A stretch of 64,000 nt of DNA. Origin: Diphasiastrum complanatum. Lineage: Eukaryota; Streptophyta; Lycopodiopsida; Lycopodiales; Lycopodiaceae. Below are positions 10,060-20,869 of the stretch, one piece after another. The translations under genes and the position numbers were made by a program. How positions within the stretch are numbered: the first letter of the stretch is position 1; each line of letters starts with the position of its first letter. The DNA is taken from NCBI GenBank assembly GCA_029204225.1, contig CM055098.1, positions 23,253,367 to 23,317,366 of the forward strand. The letters are read 5' to 3'. The notes beneath the pieces were generated by a model. The model saw only the letters and a program-made list of their open reading frames with translations, was not told where the DNA came from and made no database searches.

Positions 10060-10235
10060 TATGAGACATGCGCGTCCAAGGGGTTTTAGGCATTTTTGCG
10101 CCCGCGTCCGGTACCCGAGTGCGACCGCGCGGGGTCAAGCGCGTCCATTTTATTTTTTTTTAAAAAATACACTCAAAAAAAAATTTAGAAATGTGCACCC
10201 ACCCCCGACACGCCCAGGGATCCCTACCTTAGATG
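10060..10235. mobile_element. GC-rich element fragment
   Basis: Holds GCGCCCGCGTCCGG, GACCGCGCGGGGTC and poly-T/poly-A blocks like the GGACGC family ends at 650-880. Ends at TACCTTAGATGTATATATA, like CCTTAGATATA elsewhere. Confidence 0.35.
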
Positions 10236-10244
10236 TATATATAC

Positions 10245-10500
10245 TAAATACCAGAAACAAAGCGAGCTCCATATGTCCCCACTTTTTAGAATTCTATTAT
10301 TAATCATCTTAAACATACCAAAACCTTAAATACCCAAGATAACACCAAAAGAGTCTAAAATAGTTCAAACTTTTTCATGATTTTTTAAGAAAGTAACCCT
10401 TATAGAGTAACAAAATGATTAGATTTCTTGATTGGTCTACAAACGAATCTCTGCTGGTACAAAGACAAGAAAACCTGTAGAATTGAAAGTGGTCACCTGC
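10245..10500 (-). mobile_element. Penelope-like reverse transcriptase fragment
   Basis: The minus strand is a diverged copy of 51,640-51,860, the downstream part of the Penelope-like reverse transcriptase in the NAP1 intron. Shared words (plus strand here, minus strand there) include AGAGTCTAAAATAGTTCAAA and CTTTTTCATGATTTT. It covers only the region after the catalytic palm motif and has many stops. It lies in the presumed first intron of the SUD1-like gene, about 170 bp from the splice donor. Confidence 0.6.
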
Positions 10501-10666
10501 ACAAAAGTCTATATATCACAATTCCGTTGCCAAAAAAAGAACAAATCCTTTTACCAAAAATTCGTATTCAGTATTCATAATCCAATATGCCAGAATAAGT
10601 CCATAATGGGGCATTCATACCCATAACATCAAAAATTTACACAAGTTGCAAGGTCTCCATGATTAC

Positions 10667-10942
10667 CTCACACTGTCGAGCATTGCTGTGATTCAACCAC
10701 TGCAGGAGACAATCTTGATGAACGTATTTGATACTTCCACTGCAGGCACAAGGATAAAAGAGAGGCGAATCCTCATCTCCAGAAGTCCGACAAATTCTAC
10801 AAACATCCTCATCATCGGCTGCATCATCAACCGTCCTTGAGGTGCTCAACTCATTAGCCTCACTTATCTGTTCAGTAATCCTTAAAGAACTGACCAATTC
10901 TTCTTCATTTTGAGGAGCCGGTTGCACGGTGTCAATCTCCAT
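10667..10942 (-). CDS. SUD1: SUD1/DOA10-like E3 ubiquitin ligase, first coding exon (RING-CH)
   Basis: A 92-codon exon starting MEIDTVQPAPQ. An acidic, Ser/Glu-rich lead precedes a RING-CH (RINGv) zinc finger at about residues 50-92: VCRICRTSGDEDSPL, YPCACSGSIKYVHQDC, LLQWLNHSNARQCE. The C, C, C, C, H, C ligands are in place; the final pair would be in the next exon. The coding sequence stops in phase 0 at GAG followed by GTAATC, a good donor. This spacing and wording is that of the DOA10/MARCH6/SUD1 group, multi-pass ER membrane ligases that ubiquitinate misfolded or regulated ER proteins; in plants SUD1/CER9 affects HMG-CoA reductase and cuticle lipids. The rest of the protein is not visible to the left, so intron 1 is huge or this is an orphan exon. 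An earlier in-frame TTG is not used as a start. Confidence 0.8.
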
Positions 10943-11480
10943 GAATTCCAAAACGGTTCCCAAATAATTCCTTAGACGTCTGGCACGTTAAGCATTTCCG
11001 CCCTCAGCAAAAATGTTACTCTGGATACTTCGGCTCTAACCTAGCAGAAAATCTCTGACCTAAGATATAGATGAATCAACTACTGAAGCTCACCAACTCG
11101 ATCTAGGTTTTGTAGCATAACAGAGGGGATGACACAACATTAATAACTTCCGCAAATATTCTTCTTATAATGATCAGTATTGCGATGCAAGATAACAAGT
11201 CTCTAACATGGAAAGCTACAAGCAGATAAGACGTTGCCGACGGGAGTTCCTAACTTTCCTCAAAGAAAGCTACAAAGCATGAGAACCTTTGCATATCAGA
11301 GTATCTAACTTTCCTCAGAAACTTCACCTCCAAATGATATTGATCCACACAAACATCCAGAAATGGATTTCCAAACACTTTTTCCTGCCAAGCCTTTCCG
11401 CTCCGACCACCTTACCCCGTTGTTTCAACAAACCCTTGCACAAGATGAATTGCAGAAGCCAACCATGGCCTAAATAATCC

Positions 11481-11489
11481 CTTTTTATA
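11481..11489 (-). promoter_or_regulatory. TATA box of the SUD1-like gene (candidate)
   Basis: The minus strand reads TGTATAAAAAGGG, a strong plant TATA box. With a start site some 30 bp downstream the 5' leader would be about 500 nt, unless it contains an intron. Confidence 0.45.
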
Positions 11490-11838
11490 CACAACAAAAC
11501 ATTCATCAAAATGCTCCTCCCACGGTGTTGCTCCCGATCCTTTCCTTTCCTCCTGCCGACTTCAAATCCACCATCGCTCTCCTGCTCGTCGCATGCATGC
11601 GACTTCGCGATAGAGAAAAAGAGAGAAGAGAAAGCGCTCTTCTTCTAGGGCTTCGCACAGCTTCGGCTTTGCCTTCCTGGAAAGCCCGTCGTATAATATG
11701 AAAGTCCTGCGAGTAAAACCAATGGCGGTCTTAGTGCAGGCAGATTCTGTGTTCGAACCGCCTAGAAGTTGTCTTTTTGTGTGTTTTCCTTTCTTCTTTT
11801 TTTCTCTATTATGTCCTTGTCTTGTGGTGGAAGTGGAG

Positions 11839-12035
11839 TCCTTTATACCTTCGCCATGAAGCAATAAGTTGTGTGGTGAAAGTGAACTCCTTTATAGCTT
11901 TTTACCGAAGCAATAAGCTAACATGATGATATGTGAAGAGCTCAGTGAAGGTGTGCAATAAGTTCTTTATAGCTTCAATGAAGCAATAAGCTATCATGAT
12001 GATATGCGAAGAGCTCACTAATGGTGTGCAATTAA
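11839..12035. repeat. Imperfect tandem repeats with GAAGCAATAAG
   Basis: Units containing TTTATAGCTT, GAAGCAATAAGCTA and GCGAAGAGCTCA repeat at a spacing of about 75 bp, with a shorter copy upstream. Non-coding; upstream of the SUD1-like promoter. Confidence 0.65.
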
Positions 12036-12990
12036 ATTGTGAGTCTTTCCCATTAATTTCTAGAGCTACAAAACCCCAAACCTCGCCTAGCTTTCCATCT
12101 CAATTTCATACCCCTTGTTTTAGTTAGCATGATGTGTGCATAAAACTCTATAAACATTCCTAAAACAATGGCACAAGTCATGTGGCTTGTAACAACATAA
12201 AGGGTCGACTAATTTGCTTACAAGATTATGGCACAACTTATGTGGCATGTAACAACCACCATAAAGAGTCGACATGAAGAATGGTCCGATAAAAACTCCT
12301 AACTATAAATGTGAACCAATCAAAACGAGCTAGAATCACATTTTCTCCATTCCCACTTACATTCTTTCCTCGATGAATCTAGACACCAAAATGTCTTTTT
12401 ACTAATCTTTATGGATTGCAATGAGTTCTCTTTGCCATTTTGTCACAATCTGATATTTATTTGTCATGTATGTGCTCATGAATGGGTAAATTTTCTTAAA
12501 AATGAAGCTCTTGTGGGAGGAGGGTGCACTACTCCTTTCTTACCCTTCACCTTTTACTCAATGCCTTCTATAAGCTTGTATACCCTTGCAATCATAATAA
12601 AACAAGTTCATGGAACCTTGAACTTCAAGGGAGAAAGATCTCCCCCCCACCTCCTTGTACAAATCACTTACAACCTTTACTATGGTTGAAACCCAGCAAT
12701 AAAAATCTCAAATAAGTTCAAGGGGGCACATGGTCACACGATCAGAGACACAACCATGTACCTAGAGTATAAGCTTGACCTAATGTCAACCATGAAGTGA
12801 CTATTAGAGGGCGGTGACTAGGTGACATAAGGACAAGGTGGAGCCCCTAGATGTTACACACATATTTTGGGGCCATGCACATTCTAGGTGGCACACTCTA
12901 GTAGAAATCAAATGAAATGGGAAATGGGAGAAAATGCATGCTTGCGATTAGATAGGTGGTTAACTATGAGTGAGGGGCAGGAAAAAAAAA
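12036..12990. other. Intergenic stretch, nothing recognised
   Basis: No coding region I can support. Short direct repeats are present (ATGGCACAA.T.ATGTGGC and AAAG.GTCGAC near 12,165-12,270). A poly-A run near 12,985 could be the tail of an old retroposed sequence. Confidence 0.5.
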
Positions 12991-14125
12991 AAAGCTAACT
13001 TTGCAAGGAAAGCACTATTTTCTTGAGAACAAAATCCTTGTGTGAAAAATACTCCGAGGCCACAACAATTTTTGGCACCATTGTTGAAGAATAGTTAGCA
13101 TTTTTTTTTTGTGTAGCTTTACTTGCTTTTTGGTTTTTGTGTGAGTGTAGGTGGTGGTGTAGTGTGGTGTGTGGTAGTACAATGGTACTCCAGAACAAAC
13201 CTTGCCTATGAAAATTATGAAATTGAAGGGAGGAACGGGAGTGGAATGAAGAGAGGTTCTTATTTGTATGTAATGTGGAGAGAGATTCAGAGGTGGAAAG
13301 ACTCAAATCCAAGCACCCAATCTTTTTTATAAATCCCAAAAAAAAAAACCCATAAATTTTGCAAATTGTCCAGAAAAACAATTTGAAATGACATAGGGCC
13401 TTTGTGAAGTAATCTGTTACCATTGATTATGTCCTATAGTAGACTAATGATACCTCCTTGCTTTGCACTTTCTCTCTTAAATAATGATGCCTAATTTCGA
13501 TATGTTTGCTTCATGAATAAAATCTCGAATTGAGAGAGAGAGAGAGCAATGGTGCTTTGATTGTCACAGTAAATGGTTGTTGGATGTGACTGTGCAAGGT
13601 CGATCTCTGCTAGCAAGTGTCTCAGCCAAATTGCTTCTTTAGTAGCATTCGTGGCAACAATGTATCTGATTCGGTTGATGAAAATGCTACTAAGGCCTGC
13701 TTTCGGTTGTTCCAACTGATTGGGCCTTGATTGTATAAAAATACAAATCCAGAAGTCGATCTTTTGGTGTCAACGTCCCCTGCTCAATCTGCATCTGTGT
13801 ATCCTACAAGAATATTGGCAGATCGGCTGCCTCCATAACATATGCTAAGATGTTTGGTTACTTGGATGTACTTCATGACTTTCAAGAGTGCTTTCCAATG
13901 CATTAGACCCGAATTTGATAGGAACTGGCTGAGTGAACTAATTGAGTATGCAAGGTTTGGTCGAGTGCAGATCATTGCATACATCTGTAAGCCAATGATG
14001 GAGTGGAAGCGATATTGCTTCATCTCTTTCTTTTCTGTCTCAGTCTGAGGAGATTATTCCTTTGACAGTTTCTATTACATACCTATGTAACTAGCAGTAC
14101 TTCAGACCCCTAATAGTCCATTTAG

Positions 14126-14700
14126 TGTTGGGGGCTAAATGGCAAGGTACCCTTAGCATTAAGGGTATGTGCCCTTGGATAAGGGCATACATTAGTTGGA
14201 GGTATGGAGTCACGTGACCCTTGGATAAGGGGTACCCTTAGTATTAAGGGTAGGTACCTTAGATTAAGGTCCTAGTGTCTTTGGTAAAGGGCAAGTAGGT
14301 GTCTATGCCTTGGATGGAGGTATGGAACCTAGAGAGGTGTTAGAAAGTCATTGGATGACTATTTTTCTAAAATTTGGGCCTCAACCTTGAACCATATCAC
14401 TTAATTGGTCTAGGACCAAAGTATATATGCAAAACTTGGGCAATGGGACCTAGTAGGAGGGCGCCCTTCTAAAGTGTCCATTGAGTTTCCAACTCCCACA
14501 AGAAAGGCATTGAAAGAGTCACAGGGTATGGAAGGAGTCTCTTGACCTTCCATAAGCTTGTGGGGCTCTTGGAGATTCTTTAACTCCCCTAGGCTTCTCT
14601 CTCTCTCATTGGAGGATATTTGGAGGCTCTACCTTGGATTTGGAAGACTTCCTCACCTCACCTCTACTAGTAAAAGTTTCAGTCCTAGGTTGAGTGGAAA
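14126..14700. mobile_element. Insertion within the copia element (solo-LTR candidate)
   Basis: About 570 bp starting TGTTGGGGGCTAAATGG splits the reverse transcriptase region. It has no coding similarity, contains degenerate repeats of ACCCTTAG.ATTAAGGGTA, and resembles an LTR in its TG start. The right edge and target copies could not be fixed. Confidence 0.4.
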
Positions 14701-15339
14701 TAGACTTGGTTTGTAGTTAGCCATTGCATATCCTTCCATCAAATTCAGATCGCTCTGGGTGACTGTTTCAGCCCATAGAGTGCCTTGTGTATTTTACATA
14801 CAAGTTGTTGCTTACCCTTCAGCTCGTATCCTTGAAGCTGTGACATGAAAATTTTCTCTTCAATGGTCTCGTTGAGGAAAGCGGTCTGGACATCCATTTG
14901 ATGGACTTTGAGATCTGCTGCAGCTGCAAAAAAAGTAGTAGTCTGATCAAAGCATGTTTGACAACTGGACTGAAGGTTTCAGAATAGTCCAGATTTGGAA
15001 TCTGGAAATAACCTTTGACAACCAACCTAGCCTTGTATTGATTTAGCCTTCCTTCAGCATCATACTTCGCCTTGAATATCCATTTGCATGGGATGGATTT
15101 TCGATCTTTTAAGAGCTCAGTGACTGTCCACATTTGATTCTTCATCAGAGAATCGAATTCTGTGTCCATTGCTGCTTTCCATTGATCATCATCATTTGTA
15201 GACATTGTCCCTTGAGCTGAATTTGGTGCCTACACAAAGTAGCAGGCTGTATTATCCAAAAATCTGGATGGAGTCTGTCTAGGTCGATTCGATCTTCTAG
15301 GCCAAATTTCGACCCTTTGCTGATCAACTCATTTTCGGA

Positions 15340-15495
15340 ATTTGTATCGATTTCATGATTTTCGACCCTGGGTTCAAAATTTTGTTGTTCGACCCTGGGG
15401 TCAAAATTTGGCTATTCTCGACCCTGGGGTCGGAATTCTATTTTTCGACCTTTGGGTCGAACATTTGTGCAGCCCTTCCCTTGGGGTCGAGAAAC
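15340..15495 (-). repeat. Degenerate repeat encoding FDP-type motifs in copia
   Basis: The phrase TTCGACCCTGGGGTC recurs about five times at some 28-33 bp spacing, between the integrase linker and reverse transcriptase. A similar GTCGAATT/TCGACCC vocabulary appears in the gag tail (16,960-17,030) and beyond the LTR (18,215-18,410). Confidence 0.6.
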
Positions 15496-17784
15496 TTGTC
15501 CTCCATAAAAATGACCTCTTTGCTCGTAAATGTCTTTTCTATGTCCAGATTGTAGAGCGTGTATGCCTTGTGATCTGGAGAGTAGCCAATAAAAATTAAT
15601 TTTCTGCTTGTGATGTCCAACTTTTTTCTGAGGTCTTCAGGGATCTGAGCATAGGCAATGCAACCAAATACTCTAATTTTTTTGAGTGATGGTTTCGATC
15701 TTGTCCACGTCTCATAAGGTGTTTTGCCATCTAGGGCTTTGGTGATGGATCAATTTTGTAAATAGGTAGTTGTATTGATAGCTTCTGTCTAGAATTTCTT
15801 TGGAAGAGAGTCATGGGCCAACATGCTCTTGGCACTTTCAACAAATATTCAATTCTTCCTCTCAGCTATACCATTGGACTGTGGTGAATAGCTTGTTGTA
15901 AATTGTTGGCATATTCCATTTTCCTTGCAGAATTTTCTAAAGTCTGTGGAGATAAATTATCCCCCTCCATCTAAGCGTAGTGTTTTGATTCTTCTCTGGG
16001 TTTGATCTTTCACAAATGCCTTGAATAGCTTGAAGAATTTAAATACTTATGATTTGTTCTTCGAAAAGTAAGTAGTAGTCCATCGTGAGACGTCATTGAT
16101 GAAGATAAGAAAATATAATGTCCCCCCTGTGGTAGAAGTCTGCATTGGGCCACAAATGTCATTGTGTACAAGGTCCAACAAATTTCTAGAAGTGTGAACT
16201 GAATCAGAAGTGAATGAACTTCTAGCATGCTTGCTGATAATACAGCTTTCACATGGAGAACTCGATTTGCTGATTTGAGACAGATCTTGTACCAAATATT
16301 GTTTTGACATTTGTTGAATATTGTTGAAGTTGAGATGGCCTAATCTAAGATGCCGTAGCATATCATTTGATTCAGATGTAGTGGTGTGAAGAGCTTGACT
16401 ATTCGAAGAGTAGTAGTGACTGAGCTTGTTTAAATTGCCACTTCTTCTCCCAAAAATTAGAGCTTTATGGGACTCGTCAAAAATTGTGCAGCCATTTGTG
16501 TCAAATTTGACCCTCCGACCGGAATCAATGACTCTGCTAACTAAGAGCAGATTCTTGGTCAGATTTGAAATGTGAAGAACGTTGGACAACAACTTGACTT
16601 CACCTTTCTGAAATTCGATCCTAACTGTTCTTTCACCCTGGATCGAATGTGATGAGTTGTCTCCAAGTTGCACAACTCAAGAATGGGTGAAAGATTTCTA
16701 ATCCTCTAACCAGTCATGATGGTGAGTCGTGTTGAGTTGCTCCAAAGTCAAGATACCCTGTTCTCCGACCTTTGTCATAAAGGCTGCTTCATCCTCCTCT
16801 TGCTGTTGGTTCGAAAAAACTGGTTGAAGTATTATGTGCTTGTTGTTGGTACTGCTTCTTTTTTTCATTATTGTATTTTAAAGTCCTACAGTCCTTGATT
16901 TCATGACCAGTTTTCTTGTAGTATCTACAGAACAATTTTTGCTTTGGTTAGTAGAATGAAGTATTCGAATTCGACCCTGAATCAAAATTTGACCCAGAGT
17001 TAAAATTCGAACCTGAGTCAGAATTCGACCCTAGCTGTAAATTACTCTTCTTTTTGGATCTGAACTTTTGTTTCTTTGAATATAGTGCTTGTGAATCCGA
17101 TCTTGAGGAGGAAGCTGACCTTTTGATTTCTTCATGTAGAAGAAGTGAGATTACTCTTGATAGAGTTAAATTCCCCTGGATCGAAATTGCCATTACCCAA
17201 TTTTCATAGGCTTCAGGCAGACTCGATAATAGAATCATAACAGCATCAGAGTTTTGAATTTTTGAGCTAGTTGAATTCATTTGCTCTATGAGATTTTAAA
17301 AAGTGTTGAGATGACTCGAAACACTTGTTCCCTCAGTCGTTCTCAAGGAGAAAAATCTCTTTCTTAAATGAAGTTTGGAGGTGAGGTCCCTGATGTCATA
17401 GAGAGTTGCTAGAATGTCTAATGCATTCTTAGCAGTCCGAGTAGCTCTTATATGACTGATTTGGGTGTCTTTTATGTTGAGAGTGATCATGGCAAAAGCT
17501 TTGTTATCTTTCAATCTCCACTTGGTGATAGCAGCAGCTTCACCTTCTTGCTTCAGTTATGTGCCGTCAACAACGTCTAGCATCACCTTCATTTTGAACT
17601 TCTACAGATGATAGTCCCCTCCATCGAGTCTTTCGATTTGAGAAGACTAATCCATTCTGGCTAAGCGAGATCATTGGTAGTAATAACGATTTCAGAATAT
17701 TTTTGGCTGCACGCTTGCTAGTTTGTTGTCTTGATGAAAACAAGACTAATCATCTGCAATGAGAAGTAGATTACTTGGATGCCC

Positions 17785-17796
17785 GCTCTGATACCA
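17785..17796 (-). promoter_or_regulatory. Primer-binding site, initiator tRNA-Met
   Basis: The minus strand reads TGGTATCAGAGC, complementary to the 3' end of plant initiator tRNA-Met, the standard copia primer site. It directly follows the LTR end (...TTTTTGACA). Confidence 0.85.
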
Positions 17797-18200
17797 TGTC
17801 AAAAATCAGTGGGTTGGTGGGAGCGAGCTGGATGAATGGATCGAAAACGCAACAGTTAGCAACAAAATAGTTCAAACGATGGATTGAAACAAATGCGTAA
17901 TGACCAATAACAACAGTAGGACAAATTGCACTCTGATTATATAATCAACAATGAGTACAATTGCATGAAGTTATATTTTTCAGCTTGTTGTGCGTGATAA
18001 CGTTGATACAGATGATCTGATTGATAGATTACAATTTTCAAAAGTATTTTTCATATGATGATAAAAAAATATCTACAACTAAACCACATTGAATGCTATC
18101 TTCTATATTAATTACAACACACTTTATGCCATTAATGCATGTACAAAGTAGGTAGACTGCCGACGCGAAGTTGTTGGGTCAGATTTTTTACTGCCGACAG
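17797..18200 (-). repeat. 5' LTR of the copia element
   Basis: Its 3' boundary is fixed by the primer site at 17,796. The other boundary is approximate. An AT-rich TATATAATC-like stretch lies near 17,940. No partner LTR is visible at the far end of the element. Confidence 0.55.
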
Positions 18201-18503
18201 TATTGAAAATTACATAGGGTCGAATTTTATACATGTTCAAAAAATATGCTGAGGGTCGAATTTTCCAGAGTCAAAAAATTTAGACCCGATCCGACCCGCG
18301 ATTCAGGGTCAAAGACATCCGAATAATTTCCGCCTCGATCTGATCTAATCCAGGGTTTTTTGACAAGAGTTACATTGGGTCGAAAAAATTTGATACTGGA
18401 TTTTTTCGATCTTCTGGGAAAAACTCGAGCTTCTGGGTTTTGTAAAATTTTCAGGATGCTCATTAATAAATGGATTTAAGGCTGAGCATAAAATTCCAAC
18501 AGG

Positions 18504-18913
18504 AGCCACTTGTTGAGCGATTCTTGACATTGCATCCATTGACAAAATTAATTGACTCACACTCAAAAAGTTTCTAGACATTGAAGGAACATACAAGACA
18601 TTTGAAGCTTTGCTCTCCTCCTAGATTCAAGTCAAATAGGAATGATTTCTATCCCATGAATCTCACATTTAGCACCATTCACAACAAGAATAGACTTCTT
18701 GGAACATGATGAAATAGAAGAGAGATACTCCCTTTGCCTTGTGACATGTGAGCTCACCCCACTATCTATCACCAAAGATCTTCCTCCATAGAAATTGATG
18801 GTGTTCCCATGCATCCCATGAGTGACTCCTCCTCTAGATTTTCTTCTCACTTGACTAGTTCTCTCATAACTTGAGATTCTTGGACAAACAAGTAATATTT
18901 GCCTATTTTTCAC
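18504..18913 (-). pseudogene. Second copia remnant: protease joined to an LTR start
   Basis: The minus strand encodes SLVIDSGVSSHVT, the copia aspartic protease signature with catalytic D-S-G, and further on LYVPSMSRNFLSVSQL, the pre-integrase segment. Within about 60 codons this meets TGTTGGAATTTTATGCTC (from 18,504 downward), which matches an LTR-like start at 62,523. Integrase, reverse transcriptase and RNase H are missing, so the internal region is deleted. Confidence 0.6.
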
Positions 18914-18929
18914 CTAAATTTGTTGCTTC

Positions 18930-19740
18930 TCTCTCTATAAGAATTATACTTCAAAGCGAATTCAACTCCTTATGAGATTTTGCAATCACAATGTGAGATC
19001 AATCTCACAACCAATGCCAATCTCTCCTTGTATCTAGATTTTGCCTTACACTAGGATAAGGAACTCCAAGATAATTTGGGCCAACCTCTTCCATGATTTT
19101 CAAAACAGTTTGGAAACACTCAAACTTATTGCAATTTCATGAAACTATGTGACTACGGCCTCAAAATCCCATCTAGATCACACACAAACTTGATTGACAA
19201 TGCAAAATTATGAATTTTTGATGATCTAAGCTAGATATGATCAATCGCACCTCAGTCCGTATAGTACCCATCATGGATCAATTCATCATGATTTTGATCC
19301 CTTTTGATCTCAAAATCCACTTGATTGCAAACTATGTCCAAGCTAGCTCTCAAATCCTAGTTTTTAAAGCAAATTCACATCAAGCTTGATACATTCAATC
19401 CATCATCCATCCTTGGTATGAATTTGAAATCTCAAAAAATGTTCTTCTCTCTCACTAAGATGTGTGCTTCAAAGAGCTTGGTCCACTTAGTAAGATCTTG
19501 ATTACAAAGGAGAGGTCAATCTCTCCACCAATGTCAATCAGCTTGAGTTACTAGATCTTGCCTTTTACAAATGAAGAACATCCAAGAGAATTTTGATCAC
19601 AAACTACACATGAGTTTCACACACCTCTATGACTCTATTTCAAGCCAAAAAACACTCAAGAACTATGAGTAGGAGTAAAACAAAGTGACTAGGATCTCAA
19701 AATCTCATCTAGAACTCTCAAAATCTAGATTGACAATCCA
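18930..19740. repeat. Two diverged direct repeats, period about 510 bp
   Basis: Copy 1 (about 18,930-19,230) and copy 2 (about 19,440-19,740) share CTTCTCTCTC, GAGATCAATCTCAC/GAGGTCAATCTCTCC, TAGATCTTGCCTT and CTCAAAATC.CATCTAGA. No function recognised. Confidence 0.5.
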
Positions 19741-20840
19741 ACCTTGAGTTTGTTTTTATATAACCACCAAGATTTGGTGCTCTTTAAAACAAGTCACCAG
19801 GTTGGGTGCCCAACCTCCCTCCAAACAAATGCCAATAACTTAATATATAGTGAACCAATACACTTGAGATGTCTTGCACCTAAATCCCTAAATCTACACT
19901 CAAATCGAGATAGTACTACAAGTTTCCAATTTGTTCAAAAATTTTGTGAAGAATTGAAAAATAAATCTGTTGAAATATCGAATATAATCGTCAAGGTTGG
20001 TCTGAATATTTTGCAACACAACATCAGCCTCGATTCCCTATGAGACATTTTTGTCGTGAGCCCATTTTTTATGATAACAGTCAATGCCAAGGAGGCCAAT
20101 TTTGAGAAGGATTTATACCTTATCGAGTGCAGTCCAATGGCCAAAATTTATTTGATTCTTTATGAAAAATTTGTTGCTAATGACAGTTTATTCTTGAATC
20201 GTACACCCACGATGAAGTGTACAAATTGCGGCAAGAGTTGATAAAGACTTTTGTTTCAAATGGCAAAAGTTTTGTTCTTGAAATTGAGAGCCCCAAACAT
20301 GGAAAAAAAAAAAACCTCCTCATGTTGTAACAGCCTTCCAAATTGTCCAGGATGCAGATATTGTAATATACAATCAACAGGGTATTAAAATCCTTCCCAA
20401 TGAAGATGAAGGAGAAATAACATGAAAGGAGATTGTATTTTTTGAACCTCTTGGTACTGTAATAGCATAGAAATAAATAATTTTAGAAAATGCTTTCCTT
20501 GATATAGAAGGAAACACAAAAAAATGCTGAATAAATAGTATTAACTTTATAGGATTTCAAATATACATATACACGTATATATTACAATCAAAAGATATAT
20601 ACAATCTTACATGTACACAACTCATTTTAATTTCTGGGATTTCCATTGATATGAATATGAATTGTTACAATCAAGTTGTGTCTTTAGAATAGAACTATAT
20701 TGCAATTTCTAAACTAACAAAAAATAAATACCTATCTCTTTTTAATTCAATAATGATGGTGGACTTGTATTTTTTTGATAATGAAATCCACGAATATATT
20801 CAAAGCAACAAACTAACTTAATCGAACTATTTTTGAGCCT
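19741..20840. other. AT-rich stretch, no recognised gene
   Basis: Open frames near 19,744-20,240 (plus) include FVQKFCEELKNKSVEISN but match nothing I know and are broken by stops. Likely a degraded repeat. Confidence 0.4.
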
Positions 20841-20869
20841 GTACTTATATTTAACAGATCAAGCTAGTT

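Larger units (their letters stand above)
13380..17797 (-). mobile_element. Ty1/copia retrotransposon, minus strand, decayed
   Basis: Order on the minus strand: gag of the UBN2/DUF4219 type (17,514-16,948; LPEAYENWVMAI, then a Ser/Asn/Gly repeat); a damaged zinc knuckle (16,929-16,888); gag-pre-integrase LRHLRLGHLNFNNI and integrase LDLVHNDICGPMQ (16,673-16,047 and beyond); linker FIGYSPDHKAYTLYN (about 15,600); reverse transcriptase from CKWIFKAKYDAEGR and YSETFSPVVK (15,205-14,960) to LYGLKQSPRA (14,790-14,760), resuming at YAMICTRPNLAYSISSLSQF (14,000-13,930); RNase H YIVATNATKEAIWLRHLL and IYCDNQSTIALS (13,680-13,545), ending VTDYFTKAL (13,420). Copia order (integrase before reverse transcriptase) is clear. 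Stops and frameshifts occur throughout, the protease DSG motif was not found, and no matching 3' LTR is seen at the left end. Confidence 0.88.

Noticed and set aside
11715-11770. SINE or tRNA-like segment with GTGTTCGAACCGCC as B box
   Set aside because: The A-box candidate is weak, no acceptor stem or target duplication is visible, and no second copy was seen.
12995-13380. Minus-strand frame with His/Thr/Pro-rich stretch downstream of copia RNase H
   Set aside because: Only the start (VTDYFTKAL) is copia; the rest has no recognisable protein features and may be the 3' untranslated region.
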